A stretch of DNA of 64,000 nt from Gluconacetobacter liquefaciens (lineage in GTDB: Bacteria > Pseudomonadota > Alphaproteobacteria > Acetobacterales > Acetobacteraceae). The notes under the pieces were generated by a model. The model did no database searches. It saw only the letters and a program-made list of their open reading frames with translations, and was not told the DNA's origin. Positions 55,211 through 64,000 of the stretch are shown here, in pieces (position 1 is the first letter of the stretch; the number at the start of each line of letters is the position of its first letter). A program made the translations under genes and the position numbers. Location of the stretch: positions 496,001 to 560,000 of the forward strand of contig NZ_QQAW01000002.1 of the NCBI RefSeq assembly GCF_003350405.1, given 5' to 3'.

Positions 55211-56152
55211 ATGTTTCAGATCAATCGACGTTCCTTTCTTTCCCTGACGGGTGGATTTGCGCTGGCGGGTGCCAGCGGCGCGCGGGCGGCGGTGCCGAAC
55301 CGGCCGCCGATGCGCGCGCATGAGCCGTTCACCTTTCTGTTCATTACCGACACGCATCTTCAGCCGGAACTGAACGCGCGGGTCGGGTGCCACGCGGCGT
55401 TTGTCAAGGCGCGCAGTGTGCCTGCGGATTTCGCCATTCAGGGTGGCGACCATGTCTTCGATGCGCTCGGCGTCAATGCCGCGCGTGCCACGATGCTGCT
55501 GGACCTTTACAAACGCACGGCCGACGATCTGACGCTGCCGGTCCATCATACGATCGGGAATCACGATTGCTTCGGTGTCTATACCAAGAGCGGGGCGCAG
55601 CCGACCGACCCGATGTATGGCAAGAAATATTTCGAGGATAATTTCGGGCGTCTTTATTACTCATTCGACCATAAGGGCGTGCATGTGGTCGTGCTCGATT
55701 CCATCGGGATTACGGAGGACCGCATGTATGAGGGGCGGATCGACGCGCCACAGATCGCGTGGCTGGCCAATGATCTTGCCGCCCAGCCTGAAGGGATGCC
55801 GATTATCGTGGTGACGCATATCCCGCTGGTGACGGCCATCCAGGATTATGCGGCTCCGCCGGAGACGCCGCCCAAGCATCATGGGATGAGTGTCGTGAAT
55901 GCCTACGAGGTTATTCCCCTGTTCGACCGTTATAATGTCATTGGTGTGTTTCAGGGACATACGCATGTTCTGGAGCGGATCGACTGGCACGGTGTGCCGT
56001 ATATTACCGGCGGCGCGGTCTCGGGTAACTGGTGGCATGGCACGCGCTACGGAACCCCGGAAGGATTCATGGTCGTGGACGTTGCCAACGGGGCCGTGAC
56101 GACGCGGTATGAGACCTATGGGTTTCGGACGGTCGATCCGAAGAATACCTGA
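55211..56152 (+). CDS. Tat-exported metallophosphoesterase
   Basis: A 313-residue enzyme is predicted from ATG 55211. The signal carries a twin-arginine motif (INRRSFLSLTGG) and ends near ARA. The calcineurin-like phosphoesterase domain shows FITDTHLQPE (DxH), QGGDHVFD (GDxxx), TIGNHDCFG (GNHD), VVTHIP and FQGHTHVLE (GHTH), so all metal-binding motifs are intact. Export by Tat suggests the metal is loaded in the cytoplasm. The periplasmic substrate is unknown. It is convergent with the M3 peptidase gene. Confidence 0.88.
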   Translation: MFQINRRSFLSLTGGFALAGASGARAAVPNRPPMRAHEPFTFLFITDTHLQPELNARVGCHAAFVKARSVPADFAIQGGDHVFDALGVNAARATMLLDLYKRTADDLTLPVHHTIGNHDCFGVYTKSGAQPTDPMYGKKYFEDNFGRLYYSFDHKGVHVVVLDSIGITEDRMYEGRIDAPQIAWLANDLAAQPEGMPIIVVTHIPLVTAIQDYAAPPETPPKHHGMSVVNAYEVIPLFDRYNVIGVFQGHTHVLERIDWHGVPYITGGAVSGNWWHGTRYGTPEGFMVVDVANGAVTTRYETYGFRTVDPKNT

Positions 56153-56229
56153 GGAAAGCTGGCTTATGGGCTGAGGTCTGACCGCCTTGCCGGTCCACCC
56201 GCGCTCTTCGCGAGAGAGCGGTATGGTGA

Positions 56230-56259
56230 ACGCACGCCGGGACTGGTGCCGGCGTGCGT
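56230..56259. terminator. Perfect 11-bp hairpin between convergent genes
   Basis: ACGCACGCCGG (56230-56240) pairs exactly with CCGGCGTGCGT (56249-56259) around an 8-nt loop, between the phosphoesterase and M3 peptidase genes; probably bidirectional. Confidence 0.5.
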
Positions 56260-56271
56260 CTGGGAGTGGGG

Positions 56272-58395
56272 TCAGTTCGGGTCGGTGCCCAGGATGCGGT
56301 GGTTCAGCATGGGGGTGATGTCGGGGTCCTTGCCGTAGAAGGCGCGGAACATGGGGCCGTAATCCTGCGTGTGGCCCTGGGAGAGGATCAGGTCGCGGAA
56401 ATGCTGGCCGTTTTCGCGGGTGAGGCCGCCATGTTCGCGGAACCAGGCGAAGGAATCGTCGGCCAGCATCTGTGTCCACAGATAGGCGTAGTAACCGGCG
56501 GAATAGCCGTTGGACCAGATATGCAGGAAATAGCTGGTGCGGTAGCGGGTGGGAACGAGCGCGGTGTTGAGGCCGGTCTTGTCCAGCGCCGCTTTTTCGA
56601 AGGCATCGACATCCTGCTGGGGCGCGCTGGCGGGGAGGGCGTGCCAGGCCATGTCGAGTTGGGCCGCCGCGATGAGTTCGCCCATGTTATAGCCGCGATT
56701 GAAGGTGGCGGCTTTCTTGATCTTGTCGACGAGCGCTTGGGGCATTGCGGCGCCGGTCTTGTAGTGCCGGGCATAGTGGGCGAAGACGGCCGGGTCGAGC
56801 GCCCAGTGCTCGTTGAACTGCGAGGGGAATTCGACGAAGTCGCGCGCGACCTGGGTGCCTGAGACCATCGGGTAGGTCTGGTTGGCGAACAGGCCGTGCA
56901 GGGCGTGGCCGAATTCGTGGAACATGGTGACCACGTCTTCGAAACTGATCAGGTCGGGCTGGCCGGCCGCCGGTTTGGCGAAATTGGCGACGTTATAGAT
57001 GACCGGCTTCGTGCCCAGCAGCTTGGACTGGCCGACGAAGTTCGACATCCACGCGCCGCCATTCTTGTTGTCGCGCTTGAAATAATCGAAATACATCAGA
57101 CCGAGCGTCGAGCCGTCCTTGTCTAAGACTTCGAACACCATCATGTCGGGGTTGTAGACCGGGATGTCGGTCCGCTGCTTGAAGGTGATGCCGTAGAGTT
57201 GGGTGGCCGCGAAGAAGACGCCGTCGCGCAGGACCGTGTTGAGCTCGAAATAGGGCTTCACCTGATTTTCGTCGAGGGCGTAATCCTGTTTGCGCACCTG
57301 CTCGGCGTAATGCGACCAGTCCCAGGGCTGCAGGGTGAAGGTCTGGCCGTCCTTGCGGATCATGTCCTGGATGCGGGCGGCTTCGTGGTCCTGCTGCGTG
57401 CGGGTGGCCGGGGCCAGTTCGGCGATGAAACGCTGCACGGCGGCCGGTGTGTCGGCCATCTGGTCGTACAGCACGTAGGATGCGAAATCGGGGTAGCCGA
57501 ACAGGGCCGCTTTCTGGGCCCGGGCGTGGGCCAGGGTTGCGATCGTGGCGCGGGTGTCGTTGGCGTCGCCTTTTTCGGCGCGCGTCCAACTCTGCTGGAA
57601 CAGGGCCTCGCGCGTGGCGCGATCGGTCATATCCTGGAGATCGGGCTGCTGCGTCGTGTTTTGCAGCGGGATGACCCATTTGCCCGGCAGCTTGCGGTCG
57701 GCGGCATTTTTCGCGAAGGCGGTGATGGTGCTGTCATCAAGGCCGGCGAGGGCGGCCTTGTTGTCGACGACCAGCGCGCCGTCGCGCGTGGCGGCAAGCA
57801 GTTTCTGCTGGAACGCCGTTTCCAGCGTGGAGATCTGCGTATTCAGGGCGCGCAGCCTGACTTGGTCGGCGGGGGAGAGTTTCGCGCCGGCATGAACGAA
57901 CTGCTGGTAGTACAGGCTGAGAACGTGTGCCTGTTCCGGAGTCAGGTCCAGATGCGCGCGGTCATTGTACAGGGTTTCGACACGTTTGAAGAGCTTCGCA
58001 TTGAGATAGATCGAATCCTGATGTTGCGAGAGCAGCGGGGCGATGTCGCTCTGGGTCTTGTCCAGCGTCGGGTTGGTGTTGGCCTGGTAGACGCCATAGA
58101 AGGTCATCGACACGCGATCGAGCATGCGACCCGAGCGTTCCATTGCCGCGATCGTGTTGTCGAAAGTCGGGGCGGCGTGGTTGCTTGCGATCCGGCGCAT
58201 CTCGCCTTTCTGGATCGCCATGGCCTGGAGGAAGGCCGGCTTGTAGTCGCTGTCATGGATCACGTCGAAACGCGGTGCCTGGAGCGGAAGCGTGCTGGGA
58301 CTTGCAAACGGATTGGGTGCAGCTATTGCAGCACCGGAAAGACCGGCGAGAGCGGTCGTGGCGACCAGCGCGCCGATGCGGAAAAATCGTGTCAT
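56272..58395 (-). CDS. dcp: M3-family peptidyl-dipeptidase (Dcp-like)
   Basis: This is a 707-residue zinc metallopeptidase with a signal peptide (residues 1-26, LVATTALAGLSGAAIAAPNP). The catalytic zinc site is FHEFGHALHGLF, with the third ligand Glu in the following helix (FVEFPSQFNEHWALDP). The rest is the helical bowl typical of M3 enzymes, which cleave dipeptides from peptide C-termini. Export means it works on periplasmic peptides. Its 5' side faces the receptor gene at 58728. Confidence 0.9.
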   Translation of the reverse strand: MTRFFRIGALVATTALAGLSGAAIAAPNPFASPSTLPLQAPRFDVIHDSDYKPAFLQAMAIQKGEMRRIASNHAAPTFDNTIAAMERSGRMLDRVSMTFYGVYQANTNPTLDKTQSDIAPLLSQHQDSIYLNAKLFKRVETLYNDRAHLDLTPEQAHVLSLYYQQFVHAGAKLSPADQVRLRALNTQISTLETAFQQKLLAATRDGALVVDNKAALAGLDDSTITAFAKNAADRKLPGKWVIPLQNTTQQPDLQDMTDRATREALFQQSWTRAEKGDANDTRATIATLAHARAQKAALFGYPDFASYVLYDQMADTPAAVQRFIAELAPATRTQQDHEAARIQDMIRKDGQTFTLQPWDWSHYAEQVRKQDYALDENQVKPYFELNTVLRDGVFFAATQLYGITFKQRTDIPVYNPDMMVFEVLDKDGSTLGLMYFDYFKRDNKNGGAWMSNFVGQSKLLGTKPVIYNVANFAKPAAGQPDLISFEDVVTMFHEFGHALHGLFANQTYPMVSGTQVARDFVEFPSQFNEHWALDPAVFAHYARHYKTGAAMPQALVDKIKKAATFNRGYNMGELIAAAQLDMAWHALPASAPQQDVDAFEKAALDKTGLNTALVPTRYRTSYFLHIWSNGYSAGYYAYLWTQMLADDSFAWFREHGGLTRENGQHFRDLILSQGHTQDYGPMFRAFYGKDPDITPMLNHRILGTDPN

Positions 58396-58534
58396 TCGGT
58401 AAGCCCTTGGAACCCAGGCGGCGCCGGACGGTACCGCTGGCGAAAGCCGGATGATCCGGCCGATGGGTATTTATAGGCAGGCCGGACCGGTGTGGGAACC
58501 CGAGCGGGGCGACGGGTGCGGGCTCGTTTGGTTG

Positions 58535-58551
58535 TGCTATTTAATATAGCA
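58535..58551. promoter_or_regulatory. Inverted repeat TGCTAT-N5-ATAGCA
   Basis: TGCTAT (58535-58540) and ATAGCA (58546-58551) are perfect complements with TTAAT between them. They share the half-site with the second palindrome 165 bp downstream. Confidence 0.5.
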
Positions 58552-58699
58552 TATTGCATATTTTGGTTCGGTACGATTGAGTGCCGTGTGGCGTTCCGTC
58601 GCTCGGGGTTTCAGCCGGAGCTGCGTTCGGTCCATCCGGCCCTTGGATGGTTTTTGGAATTTCTTTTGGAGGACGCATGTTTCCCAGGTCAGGCCATGT

Positions 58700-58717
58700 A
58701 TATAGCAAATGCTATAT
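58700..58717. promoter_or_regulatory. Inverted repeat ATATAGCA-AA-TGCTATAT
   Basis: Perfect 8-bp arms with a 2-nt spacer, 11 bp upstream of the receptor ATG, where a bound repressor would block translation initiation or early transcription. The regulator family is not identified. Confidence 0.55.
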
Positions 58718-58727
58718 TTATGAGTGT

Positions 58728-61058
58728 ATGCATTTTCGTGGCGGGTTGGGGAGCGCGCATCTTCGGCTGCGAGCGGGAGGGTGGCGGGCGGTCCTTGCCT
58801 GCCTGGTGGTCGGAACGGGTTGGCCGGGCAAGGGCAACGCATCGGCGGCACCGGCGAAGGGAATCGCGCCTGCGCTCGCGGCCGTAGATGCCGTGCGGGA
58901 GGGAGATGCGCGGCAAAAAGTCGCCGATGTCGCCCCGGATTGGTCTGGGAAGAGTGTGCGGGGGCGTGGCACCGGAAAGGTGCCGGTTGCTAAGTCGGCA
59001 CCGTCGGACGGTGGTGAGAGGGTCAATGTCGTAGGGTACCTCAATCGGGAGCGTGCCCGCATCTTCCCAGGGTTGGGGGCCGTCGATTACAGGATCGATC
59101 AGCGCCAGATCGCGGCCACGCCTCAGGGGCAGAATGCGGCGTTCAATCAGATCCTGTTGCGTGTGCCGGGCGTCGTGCTGGACAGTTACGGAGAGGTGCA
59201 TGTGCGCGGCGAGCATGGTGGCCTGACCTATCGCGTGAATGGCGTGCTGCTGCCGGAAGGGCTCAACGGGTTCGGGCAGGAACTGGATACCCGTATCATC
59301 CAGTCGCTCGACCTGCTGACCGGCACGTTGCCTGCGCAATTCGGCTTTCGCACCGCCGGGGTGGTGGATGTCACGACCAAGACCGGCGAGAGCCTGAAGC
59401 ATAATCAGGTTTCGCTTTACGGGGGGAGTTACAACAGTTTCGTTCCGTCGCTCCAGCTCGGTGGGCAGAGCGGCAGGCTGGATTATTTCACGACGCTGTC
59501 GTTTACGCGCAATGCGATCGGGATTGAAAACCCGAGTGACACATTTCGTGCTGTTCATGATGTGACCGAGCAGGAAAAGGCTTTTTCCTATCTGTCCTAC
59601 CATATCGACGAGGCCAGCCGGGTGACGCTGCTGACCAGTGCGTCCTATGCCGATTTCGAAATTCCAAATTCGTTCAAGACGTTCGATGTGAACAGTCCCG
59701 ATTACACGACCATTTATGATGTGGCCGGCGTGGATCGGCACGATCCGGCCATGAACTGGGCCAAACTGGATGACAGCCAGACGGAGCAGAATTATTACGC
59801 GGTGCTCTCCTATCAACGGAGCACGGACAAGATGAATGTCCAGGTATCGCCGTATTTCCGGTATGGCCGCATAGATTATACGCCGGATCGGGATCGTGAC
59901 CTGATTTATCAGGGGGTTTCGGAACATGAGGTTAATGACTTCACGACCGGCGGCATGCAGTTCGATCTGTCTTACGAGATCGCACCCCGTCACACCGTGA
60001 GGGCAGGCGTTCTGGGGCAATATACGTCCGAACGGCTGGATACGAATACGCTTGCCTTTCCCGTCGATGCGCAGGGGACGCAGACTTCCGACGTGCCGAT
60101 GCGCCTGATTGATAATACGGGGAACTGGTCGGTGGAGGCGGGGGCGTATATTCAGGACGAGTACAAGATTGCCCGTAACCTGACATTCAATTACGGGATT
60201 CGCTACGATCGGTTTGCGTCGTCCTTCGGCAATGAAGGCCAGTTGAGCCCGCGTGCAAACATGGTCTGGAAGCCGGCTGACGGTACGACCCTGCATATTG
60301 GTTATTCGCGCTATTTCGCGCCGCCTTCGCCGCAATATGTCTATCCCTCGACGCTGGCGCGTTTCGCAGGGACGACCAATGCGGCGGCGAACATGATCGA
60401 CGATGCGACGAAAGTTGAAAAATCGCATTATGTGGACGGGGGCATTCTTCAGAAGATCACGCCGGACTTTCAGATCACGCTCGATGCCTATGCCAAATGG
60501 GCGCATGACCTGACCGACCTTGGGCAGTTCGGTCGCGCGGTGATCCTGGCGCCGTTCAGCTACAGGCGCGGGCGCGTCTATGGCGCGGAATTCGGGAGTT
60601 CATGGCGGCATGGTCCGTGGTCGGTGTTCGGGAATTTCTCTTATGTGAAAACATCAGCGCGGGACATCAATTCGGCGCAATACCAGTTCGACATGGCGGA
60701 ACTGGCTTACATAAAACGCCATGCGATCCAGCTGGATCATCAGGGGGAGTATACGGCGACGGCCGGTGCCTCTTGGACCACGGCGCATGACATGGCTTAC
60801 GTTGATTTCGTTTACGGCTACGGCCTGCGCAGCGGCTTCGCAAACCTTGAGAAGGAGCCGGAATACGACGTGTTCAATATCGGTTACGAGCATCGTTTCA
60901 CGAAGGTGCCGTTCGGGCATGACGTCAGGGTCCGTGCCGATGTCGTCAATCTGTTCGACAAGCGCTACCAGCTCCGGAACGGTAGCGGTGTCGGGATCTA
61001 TCAGGCGCAATACGGGCAGCGGCGGGGTACGTATTTCTCGGTCGTTACGGAATTCTGA
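58728..61058 (+). CDS. TonB-dependent receptor (third)
   Basis: A 776-residue outer-membrane receptor is predicted from ATG 58728 (MHFRGGLGSAHLRLRAGGWR), which gives a signal peptide of about 40 residues. A possible TonB box is RVNVVGYLN. The plug reads FNQILLRVPGVVLDSYGEVH, VRGEHGGLTYRVNGVLLPEG and LTGTLPAQFGFRTAGVVDVT. The barrel follows and ends RGTYFSVVTEF with a terminal Phe. Two palindromes precede it. The ligand is unknown; the plug type is unlike the siderophore receptor at 35.9 kb. Tail-to-tail with the aldolase-like gene. Confidence 0.9.
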   Translation: MHFRGGLGSAHLRLRAGGWRAVLACLVVGTGWPGKGNASAAPAKGIAPALAAVDAVREGDARQKVADVAPDWSGKSVRGRGTGKVPVAKSAPSDGGERVNVVGYLNRERARIFPGLGAVDYRIDQRQIAATPQGQNAAFNQILLRVPGVVLDSYGEVHVRGEHGGLTYRVNGVLLPEGLNGFGQELDTRIIQSLDLLTGTLPAQFGFRTAGVVDVTTKTGESLKHNQVSLYGGSYNSFVPSLQLGGQSGRLDYFTTLSFTRNAIGIENPSDTFRAVHDVTEQEKAFSYLSYHIDEASRVTLLTSASYADFEIPNSFKTFDVNSPDYTTIYDVAGVDRHDPAMNWAKLDDSQTEQNYYAVLSYQRSTDKMNVQVSPYFRYGRIDYTPDRDRDLIYQGVSEHEVNDFTTGGMQFDLSYEIAPRHTVRAGVLGQYTSERLDTNTLAFPVDAQGTQTSDVPMRLIDNTGNWSVEAGAYIQDEYKIARNLTFNYGIRYDRFASSFGNEGQLSPRANMVWKPADGTTLHIGYSRYFAPPSPQYVYPSTLARFAGTTNAAANMIDDATKVEKSHYVDGGILQKITPDFQITLDAYAKWAHDLTDLGQFGRAVILAPFSYRRGRVYGAEFGSSWRHGPWSVFGNFSYVKTSARDINSAQYQFDMAELAYIKRHAIQLDHQGEYTATAGASWTTAHDMAYVDFVYGYGLRSGFANLEKEPEYDVFNIGYEHRFTKVPFGHDVRVRADVVNLFDKRYQLRNGSGVGIYQAQYGQRRGTYFSVVTEF

Positions 61059-61082
61059 TCATTTTCGACGGCTGAATGGCCC

Positions 61083-61982
61083 TCAGGGCGTGTTTTCGCA
61101 GCACGCGCGGAGGGCCTCGGCCACACGCTGCTGGTCGGGCTCGGGCAGGGGAAGGATCGGCCTGGGCGGGGTGGCCTCGGACAGTCCCAGGTGATTGAGT
61201 GCGGCGTAGGCGACGCGGAGGCTGCCGAACGCACGGAAAAGCGCCCATAATGGCCGGAGTTTCTGGCTGTAATGCAGAACCGTGGCGTGATCGCCGTTTT
61301 GCGCGGCGGTGGTCAGGGTGCGCGCTAGGTGCGGCAGAAAGCCGCCGAGGACGCTGAACCAGCCGTCGTATCCCGCCAGCAGGGCTTCGGCGGCGATCCA
61401 GTCGCCGCTACAGCCGATCGCCAGTTTGCCCACCGGGCCGGCCCGGAGCCGGGAGAGTTCGTCTGCGAGGGTGCCTTCGGGTGGGGGCGGCATCTTGACT
61501 GCGGCGATGTTGGGGACGCCCGCCAGCCGTTCGAGCAGTTCCGTGCCGAAGGTGAAATGGGTGGTGCTGGGGTTGTTGTAGATGCACAGCTTCAGGCCGG
61601 TGGCGCCGGCGACCGCCACATAGTGCTGGTACGCCTCTTCCTGCGTCAGGGGCGTGTAGGAAACCGGGGCCATCAGCAGGCCGTCGGCGCCTTCGGCCTC
61701 GGCGTCGCGCGCGAGGGCCTGGGCGTCGTCGGTGCGCAATGTACCGATGCCCACGATCAGGGGCGTGCGGCCGCCGACGCTTTCGACCGCGGCAGCGATG
61801 GCCCGCCGCCGTTCGGCGCGCGTGAGATAGGCATAGGTGCCGGTGCTGCCGAGCAGGCCGATGGAATCGACACCAGCCGCCGAGAGATACGCCGTCAGGC
61901 GGGCGACGCCTTCGACATCCACGGTTCCGTGCACGTCGGCCGGAGTGATCGGGAAGGCGGACAGGCCGTGGAAGATCGACAT
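61083..61982 (-). CDS. Dihydrodipicolinate synthase/N-acetylneuraminate lyase family protein
   Basis: This is a 299-residue class I pyruvate aldolase barrel. The Schiff-base Lys is in NIAAVKMPPPPE (about residue 162) and the Tyr in LKLCIYNNPSTT. The motif that is GTTGE in true DapA reads GSTGTY here, so the Glu is replaced and lysine synthesis is unlikely. It lies 28 nt downstream of folE on the same strand and is the last gene of that run. The reaction is unknown beyond pyruvate-dependent aldol chemistry. Confidence 0.82.
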   Translation of the reverse strand: MSIFHGLSAFPITPADVHGTVDVEGVARLTAYLSAAGVDSIGLLGSTGTYAYLTRAERRRAIAAAVESVGGRTPLIVGIGTLRTDDAQALARDAEAEGADGLLMAPVSYTPLTQEEAYQHYVAVAGATGLKLCIYNNPSTTHFTFGTELLERLAGVPNIAAVKMPPPPEGTLADELSRLRAGPVGKLAIGCSGDWIAAEALLAGYDGWFSVLGGFLPHLARTLTTAAQNGDHATVLHYSQKLRPLWALFRAFGSLRVAYAALNHLGLSEATPPRPILPLPEPDQQRVAEALRACCENTP

Positions 61983-62010
61983 GCGCGGACTCGGTGTCGG
62001 AGAGGGGATA

Positions 62011-62628
62011 TTACAGGTGGGCGGTGGCGACCGAGGGACGGTTGAGCATGGACATCAGCTCGCGCCTTGTATCGGAATTGCTGCGGAAGACGCCCAGCAT
62101 GCGGCTGGTGACCATCGAGACGCCGGGGCGGTGGACGCCGCGCGTGGTCATGCACTGGTGGCCGGCTTCCAGGATCACGGCGACGCCATGCGGTTGCAGC
62201 ACGTCGTTGATCGTGTTGGCGATCTGTGCCGTCAGGCGTTCCTGGATCTGCAGACGGCGGGCGAAGGCGTCGACGACGCGGGCCAGTTTCGAGATGCCGA
62301 CCACCCGCTTGCTGGGCAGGTAGGCGACATGGGCGACGCCGATGATCGGCACCATGTGGTGTTCGCAATGGCTTTCGAAGCGGATGTCGCGCAGCAGGAC
62401 GATCTCGTCGTAATCATCGACCTCGGAGAAGGTGCGAGACAGGATGGCCGACGGGTCCTCGCCATAGCCTTCGAAGAATTCCTCGTAGGAGCGCACGACG
62501 CGGCCGGGCGTGTCCAGCAGGCCTTCGCGCGACGGGTCCTCGCCTGCCCAGCGCAGCAGGGTGCGGATCGCATCTTCCGCCTCCTCGCGGGAGGGGCGGA
62601 GAAGGGGGGCCTGGGACATTTCGGTCAT
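62011..62628 (-). CDS. folE: GTP cyclohydrolase I FolE
   Basis: This 205-residue enzyme makes dihydroneopterin triphosphate for folate. Zinc ligands are in [13 protein letters not shown] and [10 protein letters not shown]. Other features are [14 protein letters not shown] and the family C-terminus with [15 protein letters not shown] 62628 is preceded by AGGA. It follows apaG by 35 nt. Confidence 0.93.
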   Translation of the reverse strand: MTEMSQAPLLRPSREEAEDAIRTLLRWAGEDPSREGLLDTPGRVVRSYEEFFEGYGEDPSAILSRTFSEVDDYDEIVLLRDIRFESHCEHHMVPIIGVAHVAYLPSKRVVGISKLARVVDAFARRLQIQERLTAQIANTINDVLQPHGVAVILEAGHQCMTTRGVHRPGVSMVTSRMLGVFRSNSDTRRELMSMLNRPSVATAHL

Positions 62629-62663
62629 GAATCCTGTCTTCGCGGAGAAGTGTGCGCGGCGCG

Positions 62664-63137
62664 TTAGTGGATGATGGTGGGGTGGTAGGGGCAATCCAGG
62701 CTGAAGGGGGGAACCTGGACGTCGAACGGCTGGTGTGAGCGGGCGTCGATCATGTGGTAGCGGCCGCGCATGAAACCGGTCGGCGTCTGCAAGCCGGTGC
62801 CGGACGTGTATTCGAAGACCTGGCCGGGTTCCAGCACCGGCTGTTCGCCGACCACGCCGTCGCCGTGGACATGCTCCATCCGGCCGGTGCCGTCCATGAT
62901 TTCCCATGTACGGCGCAGGAGCTGGACCGTCTCGCTGCCCAGATTCTCGATCCGGATGCGATAGGCCCAGGCGAAGCGGTGTTCCTCGGGTGTGGACTGG
63001 TCGTCCAGCCAGAAGGTCTGCACGACCACGCGGATGGCGTTGGTGGTCGCCTCGTAACAGGGGGCGCCTTCCATGGCCTCCGCCAGAGCGGCATCCGGGT
63101 CCGAGGGCATTCCCGGCGGCGGTCTGTCAATGGCCAT
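62664..63137 (-). CDS. apaG: ApaG protein
   Basis: This is a 157-residue ApaG-domain protein: [66 protein letters not shown] beta-sandwich of unclear function, known in bacteria for Co2+/Mg2+-related phenotypes. An N-terminal extension of about 30 residues precedes the domain. It lies 18 nt after metZ, as in many alphaproteobacteria. Confidence 0.9.
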   Translation of the reverse strand: MAIDRPPPGMPSDPDAALAEAMEGAPCYEATTNAIRVVVQTFWLDDQSTPEEHRFAWAYRIRIENLGSETVQLLRRTWEIMDGTGRMEHVHGDGVVGEQPVLEPGQVFEYTSGTGLQTPTGFMRGRYHMIDARSHQPFDVQVPPFSLDCPYHPTIIH

Positions 63138-63155
63138 GGCGTGGTTCCCGTTGGT

Positions 63156-64000
63156 TCAGCGCGACCGCAGGGCCGCGAGGCCGCGATCGAGGTCGTCTTT
63201 CAGGTCGGCGATATCTTCCAGGCCGACGGAGAAGCGGATTGCGCCGTCGCTGATGCCCAGGCGCGCGCGCTCCTCGGGGCCGATCTTCATGTGCGTGGTG
63301 GTGGCCGGGTGGGTGACCATCGAGCGGGCGTCGCCCAGATTGTTGGAGATCGCGATCAGGCGCAGGGCGTTCATGAAGGCGAATGCGCCTTCCTTGCCGC
63401 CCGCGACCTCGAACGCCACTAGCGTGGAGGCGTCGCTCATCTGGCGTCTGGCCAGTTCGTATTGCGGGTGGTCGGTGCGACCGGGGTAGAAGACGCGAGT
63501 CACGCCTTCGGCGGCAGCCAGATGGTCGGCGACTGCTGAGGCATTTTCGGTCATTGCGCGTACGCGCAGCGGCAGTGTTTCCAGGCCCTTCAGCATTACC
63601 CACGCATTGAACGGCGAGAGGGCGTTGCCGGTGTTGCGGGTGAAGGGTTGCAGCGTTTCGGTGATCCAGTCGCGACGGCCCAGCACTGCGCCGCCCAGTA
63701 CGCGGCCCTGGCCGTCGATATGCTTGGTGCAGGAATAGACGACCACGTCGGCGCCCAGTTCCAGCGGCTTCTGGTAGAGCGGGGTGGCGAAGACGTTATC
63801 GACCACCACCAGCGCACCGGCCTTGTGTGCGAGGTCGGAGATCGCACCGATATCCAGGATATCGAGCATCGGGTTGGACGGGCTCTCCAGCAGCACTGCC
63901 GCGGTCGGGCGGGACAGGGCGGCGGCCCAGGCGTCCAGGTCGTGCCCGTCGACGAATTCGGTCTCCACGCCGTAGCGCGGCAGCAGGTTTGCGACGATCC
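63156..64000 (-). CDS. metZ: O-succinylhomoserine sulfhydrylase MetZ (partial)
   Basis: PLP enzyme of the Cys/Met metabolism family; the frame runs off the right edge, so about the first third is missing. Visible features: LLESPSNPMLDILDI, VVDNVFATPLYQKPLELGAD, the PLP lysine in YSCTKHIDGQGRVLGG, LKGLETLPLRV, and the C-terminal HPATTTHMKI and RFSVGLEDI. The HIDGQGR phrase is typical of MetZ. It incorporates sulfide to make homocysteine. Start not in window; it is first of the metZ-apaG-folE run as far as can be seen. Confidence 0.88.
   Translation of the reverse strand, partial: IVANLLPRYGVETEFVDGHDLDAWAAALSRPTAAVLLESPSNPMLDILDIGAISDLAHKAGALVVVDNVFATPLYQKPLELGADVVVYSCTKHIDGQGRVLGGAVLGRRDWITETLQPFTRNTGNALSPFNAWVMLKGLETLPLRVRAMTENASAVADHLAAAEGVTRVFYPGRTDHPQYELARRQMSDASTLVAFEVAGGKEGAFAFMNALRLIAISNNLGDARSMVTHPATTTHMKIGPEERARLGISDGAIRFSVGLEDIADLKDDLDRGLAALRSR

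Larger units (their letters stand above)
58396..58727. promoter_or_regulatory. Divergent control region of the M3 peptidase and third TonB receptor
   Basis: The 332-bp gap contains two related AT-rich inverted repeats (58535-58551 and 58700-58717) and no gene I can support. Upward extension of the receptor frame into this region is possible but has no signal-peptide character. Confidence 0.5.

Noticed and set aside
58535-58717. Assignment of the paired palindromes to Fur, Zur or Irr
   Set aside because: Half-site TATAGCA does not match the consensus sites I know for these regulators well enough; left as unidentified operators.
1-64000. Mobile elements, prophage, CRISPR arrays, toxin-antitoxin or biosynthetic islands
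   Set aside because: No transposase, integrase, regular direct-repeat array or tRNA-associated attachment site was found on reading both strands.

Overview
The window is GC-rich, densely coded alphaproteobacterial chromosome. The gene set (phaR, DUF2125 protein, ftsEX with a plsC-like gene, hslVU, lutABC, metZ-apaG-folE, three TonB-dependent receptors) fits Acetobacteraceae, probably an acetic acid bacterium near Gluconacetobacter/Komagataeibacter. The family is inferred from gene content, not from a search. No rRNA, tRNA, CRISPR array, transposase or phage gene was seen.

Layout. 1-12.2 kb: a LysR regulator (cut by the left edge), a TonB receptor, a YtcJ-like amidohydrolase, a five-gene peptide/opine-type ABC importer, a class II aldolase and a GhrA-like 2-hydroxyacid dehydrogenase, closed by a terminator. 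This looks like an uptake and breakdown unit for one unknown amide-containing compound. 12.3-18.8 kb: GST, phaR, DUF2125 protein, a spacer with two perfect DnaA boxes, plsC-like acyltransferase, ydcF-like gene, ftsX, ftsE and a small membrane protein. 19-30.1 kb: a complete chemosensory operon (cheW, cheR-TPR, cheW, MCP, cheA-REC, cheB) arranged like Wsp systems, but followed by two large receiver/histidine-kinase proteins instead of a diguanylate cyclase.

30.2-35.7 kb: hslVU, sufE, a DUF2272 lipoprotein, an aldo-keto reductase and a Fur-like regulator without the usual metal ligands. 35.9-40.3 kb: a siderophore-type TonB receptor and an OmpR-type two-component pair whose kinase gene is frameshifted. 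40.6-43.4 kb: the lutABC lactate oxidation operon with a perfect 20-bp palindrome upstream. 43.5-49.2 kb: a small secreted protein, cbpA-cbpM, and an AaeXAB-like efflux operon.

49.4-58.4 kb: an unusual fusion of an SbcD-like nuclease with an SbcC-like ATPase that lacks Walker A, then moaB, a DJ-1/PfpI protein, a two-POTRA orphan protein, a Tat-exported phosphoesterase and an M3 peptidase. 58.7-64 kb: a third TonB receptor with paired operators, and a minus-strand operon metZ-apaG-folE-dihydrodipicolinate-synthase-like.

The most novel signal is non-coding. A structured repeat of about 165 bp occurs immediately 3' of hslU and again 3' of lutC, in the same orientation relative to the upstream gene. 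The stems are kept by compensatory base changes, and a 68-bp mini-version may lie 3' of cbpM.
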